A DNA stretch of 6,352 bases from Nitrosospira sp. Lineage in GTDB: Bacteria; Pseudomonadota; Gammaproteobacteria; Burkholderiales; Nitrosomonadaceae. Of this stretch, positions 5,097 to 6,352 are shown piece after piece (within the stretch, counting starts at the first letter, position 1; every line of letters starts with the position of its first letter). The translations under genes were made by a program, and so were the position numbers. The stretch spans positions 1-6,352 of the forward strand of contig JAKDLC010000126.1 of assembly GCA_030453055.1 (NCBI GenBank). Direction: 5' to 3'. The notes under the pieces are model-generated. The model searched no databases and was not told the origin of the DNA. It was given only the letters and a program-made list of their open reading frames with translations.

Positions 5097-5888
5097 CTAT
5101 TTGCCTTTGCAGATCCCCGGACAGTCGGCTCCACCGCGTTCGGGGTCGCTCTCGTCATGGGGATCGTCCACGCAGGCCTCGCCACGCGGACACAGAATCC
5201 CCGCAATTCCACCGCATGCTTGTGGTTCGGACTTCTTGCATTCACCCTCGTGCTCAACGGATACTCCCGCACTTGCCGCCGTGCATGCGTTCGCATAAGT
5301 CTTGCCGTCGCAACCGCAAACAGGTCTGAATTCCCGCGTGCAAATGGTCGGCTTATTCTTGCACCTGCCTTGCACATCCGGCGCCTTGCATTGACCGGTA
5401 CCGAAATCACAGTACTGTTGTGCATCGGGACAGACTTTTCCCGCGACACCCCCGCAGCTTGATGGCCCCACGGAACCACTGGAATCAATTGGCTTACATT
5501 GCGCAGTTGACTCCACACTAAGCAAGGTTCCCGCCTTGGGACGAATGGAACGCAATTGACTGACAAAAGTATTGAACCGTTTTGGCGTTGTGTTAAAACC
5601 GGCTTCCGCGCATGCGCTCAAGCCGCCTTCGATCGGGATCGGTCCACCTGCTCTGGGGCTATAAACAGCAAACGTGTCGAATGTATCGGCGGGGATTGCG
5701 CGCCCGACAAACTTACGGACTGATCGCAATGCGGCGTTATCCAGGCCCCTCCCATCACTGGAGAGAATGATATTAACGGCACGGTCAGCATCGCTATGGG
5801 CTGCAGGGTCAACATTATCTTGCGCAAGGACGGGCGCGGTATTAAACAAGGTCGATCCGATCAGAAAAATGTAAATCAATGGGTTCAT
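5097..5888 (-). CDS. Secreted Cys-rich protein with a Kazal-type protease inhibitor domain
   Basis: The product of 263 residues starts with a signal peptide (MNPLIYIFLIGSTLFNTAPV, likely cut after LAQ at residue 23), so it acts outside the cytoplasm. Residues 30-140 form an unrecognised N-terminal part with two Cys. Residues 145-167 hold CGGVAGKVCPDAQQYC and CKAP. Residues 176-217 are a Kazal domain (TREFRPVCGCDGKTYANAC, Cys at 176, 183, 191, 193, 202, 217), the fold of reversible serine protease inhibitors. Residues 225-260 repeat the CGG.AG..CP motif (CGGIAGILCPRGEACVDDP) and end GGADCPGIC. The mature chain has 17 Cys, an odd number. The ATG at 5888 is preferred over a TTG at 5924 because GAGGG lies 4 nt upstream and the signal peptide starts there. 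The target protease is unknown; protection against foreign proteases is the usual inference. Confidence 0.9.
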   Translation of the reverse strand: MNPLIYIFLIGSTLFNTAPVLAQDNVDPAAHSDADRAVNIILSSDGRGLDNAALRSVRKFVGRAIPADTFDTFAVYSPRAGGPIPIEGGLSACAEAGFNTTPKRFNTFVSQLRSIRPKAGTLLSVESTAQCKPIDSSGSVGPSSCGGVAGKVCPDAQQYCDFGTGQCKAPDVQGRCKNKPTICTREFRPVCGCDGKTYANACTAASAGVSVEHEGECKKSEPQACGGIAGILCPRGEACVDDPHDESDPERGGADCPGICKGK

Positions 5889-5972
5889 TTTTCCCTCAGA
5901 TAAACAGCCGGCAACTGTTCGCAAATAAAATGGCGGGGCGCTTCAATGAATTTTCCGCCTGACATCCAGACA

Positions 5973-5996
5973 ATATCCGTTATTGCCTATGGATAT
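5973..5996. repeat. Inverted repeat in the Kazal gene leader
   Basis: ATATCC (5973-5978) and GGATAT (5991-5996) form 6-bp arms around a 12-base centre, directly after the predicted transcription start. The position would suit a repressor site or a weak RNA hairpin. Nothing in the window tells which, or whether it has a function. Confidence 0.3.
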
Positions 5997-6005
5997 CGCA
6001 CTCCT

Positions 6006-6033
6006 TTTATAGCAAAGAAGCCGGAAATGTAAA
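6006..6033 (-). promoter_or_regulatory. Sigma-70-type promoter of the Kazal gene, extended -10
   Basis: Read on the minus strand, TTTACA (6028-6033) is followed after 16 bases by TATAAA (6006-6011), preceded by TGC as in extended -10 promoters. Transcription would start near 5999 and leave a leader of about 110 nt before the ATG at 5888. Confidence 0.7.
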
Positions 6034-6111
6034 GCTTGGGTATCCTGTTGTTTGTTCCCGAGCCGATCTGAATGGGATAACAAGACGAATCAATGATGTG
6101 GAGGATGAGAG

Positions 6112-6145
6112 GATGTAGGTCGCAATAAGATGTAGGGCACAATAA
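6112..6145. repeat. Two tandem copies of a 17-bp sequence
   Basis: GATGTAGGTCGCAATAA (6112-6128) is followed without a gap by GATGTAGGGCACAATAA (6129-6145), matching at 15 of 17 positions. The second copy runs directly into the hairpin at 6136-6163, so the pair looks like a partial duplication of the left side of one mobile intergenic repeat. Confidence 0.75.
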
Positions 6146-6163
6146 GCGAAAGCGCATTGCGCC
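6136..6163. repeat. REP-like intergenic hairpin
   Basis: GGCACAAT (6136-6143) pairs with ATTGCGCC (6156-6163) at seven of eight positions, and GCG (6146-6148) with CGC (6153-6155) inside it around an AAAG loop, leaving an AA bulge. Repeats of the form GTAGGGCGCAATAAGCG...GCGCATTGCGCC are, from memory, common between genes of many gamma- and betaproteobacteria. Assignment to that group is by resemblance only. Confidence 0.55.
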
Positions 6164-6179
6164 GCATGAAATATAAGGA

Positions 6180-6194
6180 ATTCCATTGTGGAAT
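6180..6194. repeat. Short perfect inverted repeat
   Basis: ATTCCA-TTG-TGGAAT gives 6-bp arms around three bases. It lies between the REP-like element and the terminator, far from any start codon seen here. A binding site or chance are equally possible. Confidence 0.3.
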
Positions 6195-6227
6195 CAAACG
6201 TAAACTCATTACGTCATGGCATATGAC

Positions 6228-6247
6228 ATCGCCGTGTCTGCGGCGAT
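6228..6247. repeat. GC-rich inverted repeat
   Basis: ATCGCCG (6228-6234) and CGGCGAT (6241-6247) are perfect 7-bp arms with a 6-base loop. There is no T-run on either side, so it is not a complete intrinsic terminator. It lies just beyond the strong terminator stem at 6270-6306 in the minus-strand direction. Confidence 0.35.
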
Positions 6248-6269
6248 ATTGGCGGCCAGAATGAACAAA

Positions 6270-6306
6270 GGCAAGGCCGGGTTAGTTGCGCTAACCCGGC
6301 CTTGCC
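6270..6306 (-). terminator. Intrinsic terminator with perfect 16-bp stem
   Basis: GGCAAGGCCGGGTTAG (6270-6285) and CTAACCCGGCCTTGCC (6291-6306) are perfectly complementary around the loop TTGCG. On the minus strand the stem is followed by TTTGTTCAT, a short T-rich tract; on the plus strand it is followed by CTGTATTCC, which is not. It therefore best serves a minus-strand gene ending to its right, whose stop codon is 24 bases away at 6331. Confidence 0.8.
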
Positions 6307-6330
6307 CTGTATTCCCGGAATATGATGATA

Positions 6331-6352
6331 TTATTGCAGCGTGGCGCCTTTC
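6331..6352 (-). CDS. C-terminal tip of a gene entering from the right edge
   Basis: On the minus strand the last bases read KGATLQ followed by TAA (6331-6333). Only six codons are inside the window, so the product cannot be named. The call rests on the strong terminator placed 24 bases after this stop in the matching direction and on coding-like codons (GGC GCC ACG CTG). Another frame or no gene at all cannot be excluded. Confidence 0.4.

Larger units (their letters stand above)
5889..6269. other. Long intergenic region upstream of the Kazal gene
   Basis: About 380 bases with no supportable gene. From left to right it holds the Kazal leader with its inverted repeat, the promoter, an AT-rich stretch (6034-6110), the 17-bp tandem repeat with the REP-like hairpin, and two short inverted repeats. 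Apart from these I see no RNA gene or coding signal. Confidence 0.5.

Noticed and set aside
5009..5566. Second minus-strand frame of 185 codons overlapping the Kazal gene
   Set aside because: Offset frame of the Kazal coding region with Arg-rich sequence and no signal peptide.
1..6352. CRISPR array, tRNA, rRNA, insertion sequence or attachment site
   Set aside because: I saw no regularly spaced direct repeats, no tRNA-like cloverleaf and no transposase or integrase sequence. The only tandem arrays are the 9-bp and 17-bp repeats listed.

Overview
The window reads as a bacterial chromosome segment, probably from a betaproteobacterium. The gene content and an intergenic hairpin repeat recall Nitrosomonadales such as Nitrosospira, but that placement is a guess from memory. 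Genes with GC-rich third positions alternate with AT-richer intergenic DNA and one AT-rich toxin-antitoxin pair.

Left part (1-2197, + strand): most of a type III-like restriction endonuclease (Res) subunit. It has a DEAH helicase core and a C-terminal PD-(D/E)xK nuclease. It enters from the left edge, so its N-terminus and any mod partner lie outside the window. One missing base near 660 breaks the reading frame between the two helicase halves. Convergent to it (2357-2849, - strand) is a brnT-brnA toxin-antitoxin pair. brnT also appears to lack one base (near 2595), which replaces its conserved C-terminus. Together these form a small defence/TA patch in which both potentially harmful effectors are broken while the antitoxin is intact. 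Sequencing error and real decay are both possible.

Middle part (3220-4979, - strand): a row of ordinary-looking genes in one direction. They are a DUF2934-like small protein with an Ala-Pro-Gly repeat tail and a TTG start, an unrecognised 34-residue ORF with a strong ribosome binding site, a two-CBS-domain protein, and a YbhB/YbcL (PEBP) family protein. The YbhB gene has a good internal ATG, and the frame also stays open upstream through a signal-peptide-like stretch that could start at a rare ATT overlapping the CBS stop codon.

Right part (5097-6352, - strand): a secreted Cys-rich protein with a Kazal-type inhibitor domain, preceded by a near-consensus extended -10 promoter and a leader of about 110 nt. 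The intergenic DNA beyond it holds a 17-bp tandem repeat with a REP-like hairpin. A perfect 16-bp stem terminator then closes a - strand gene of which only the last six codons are in the window.
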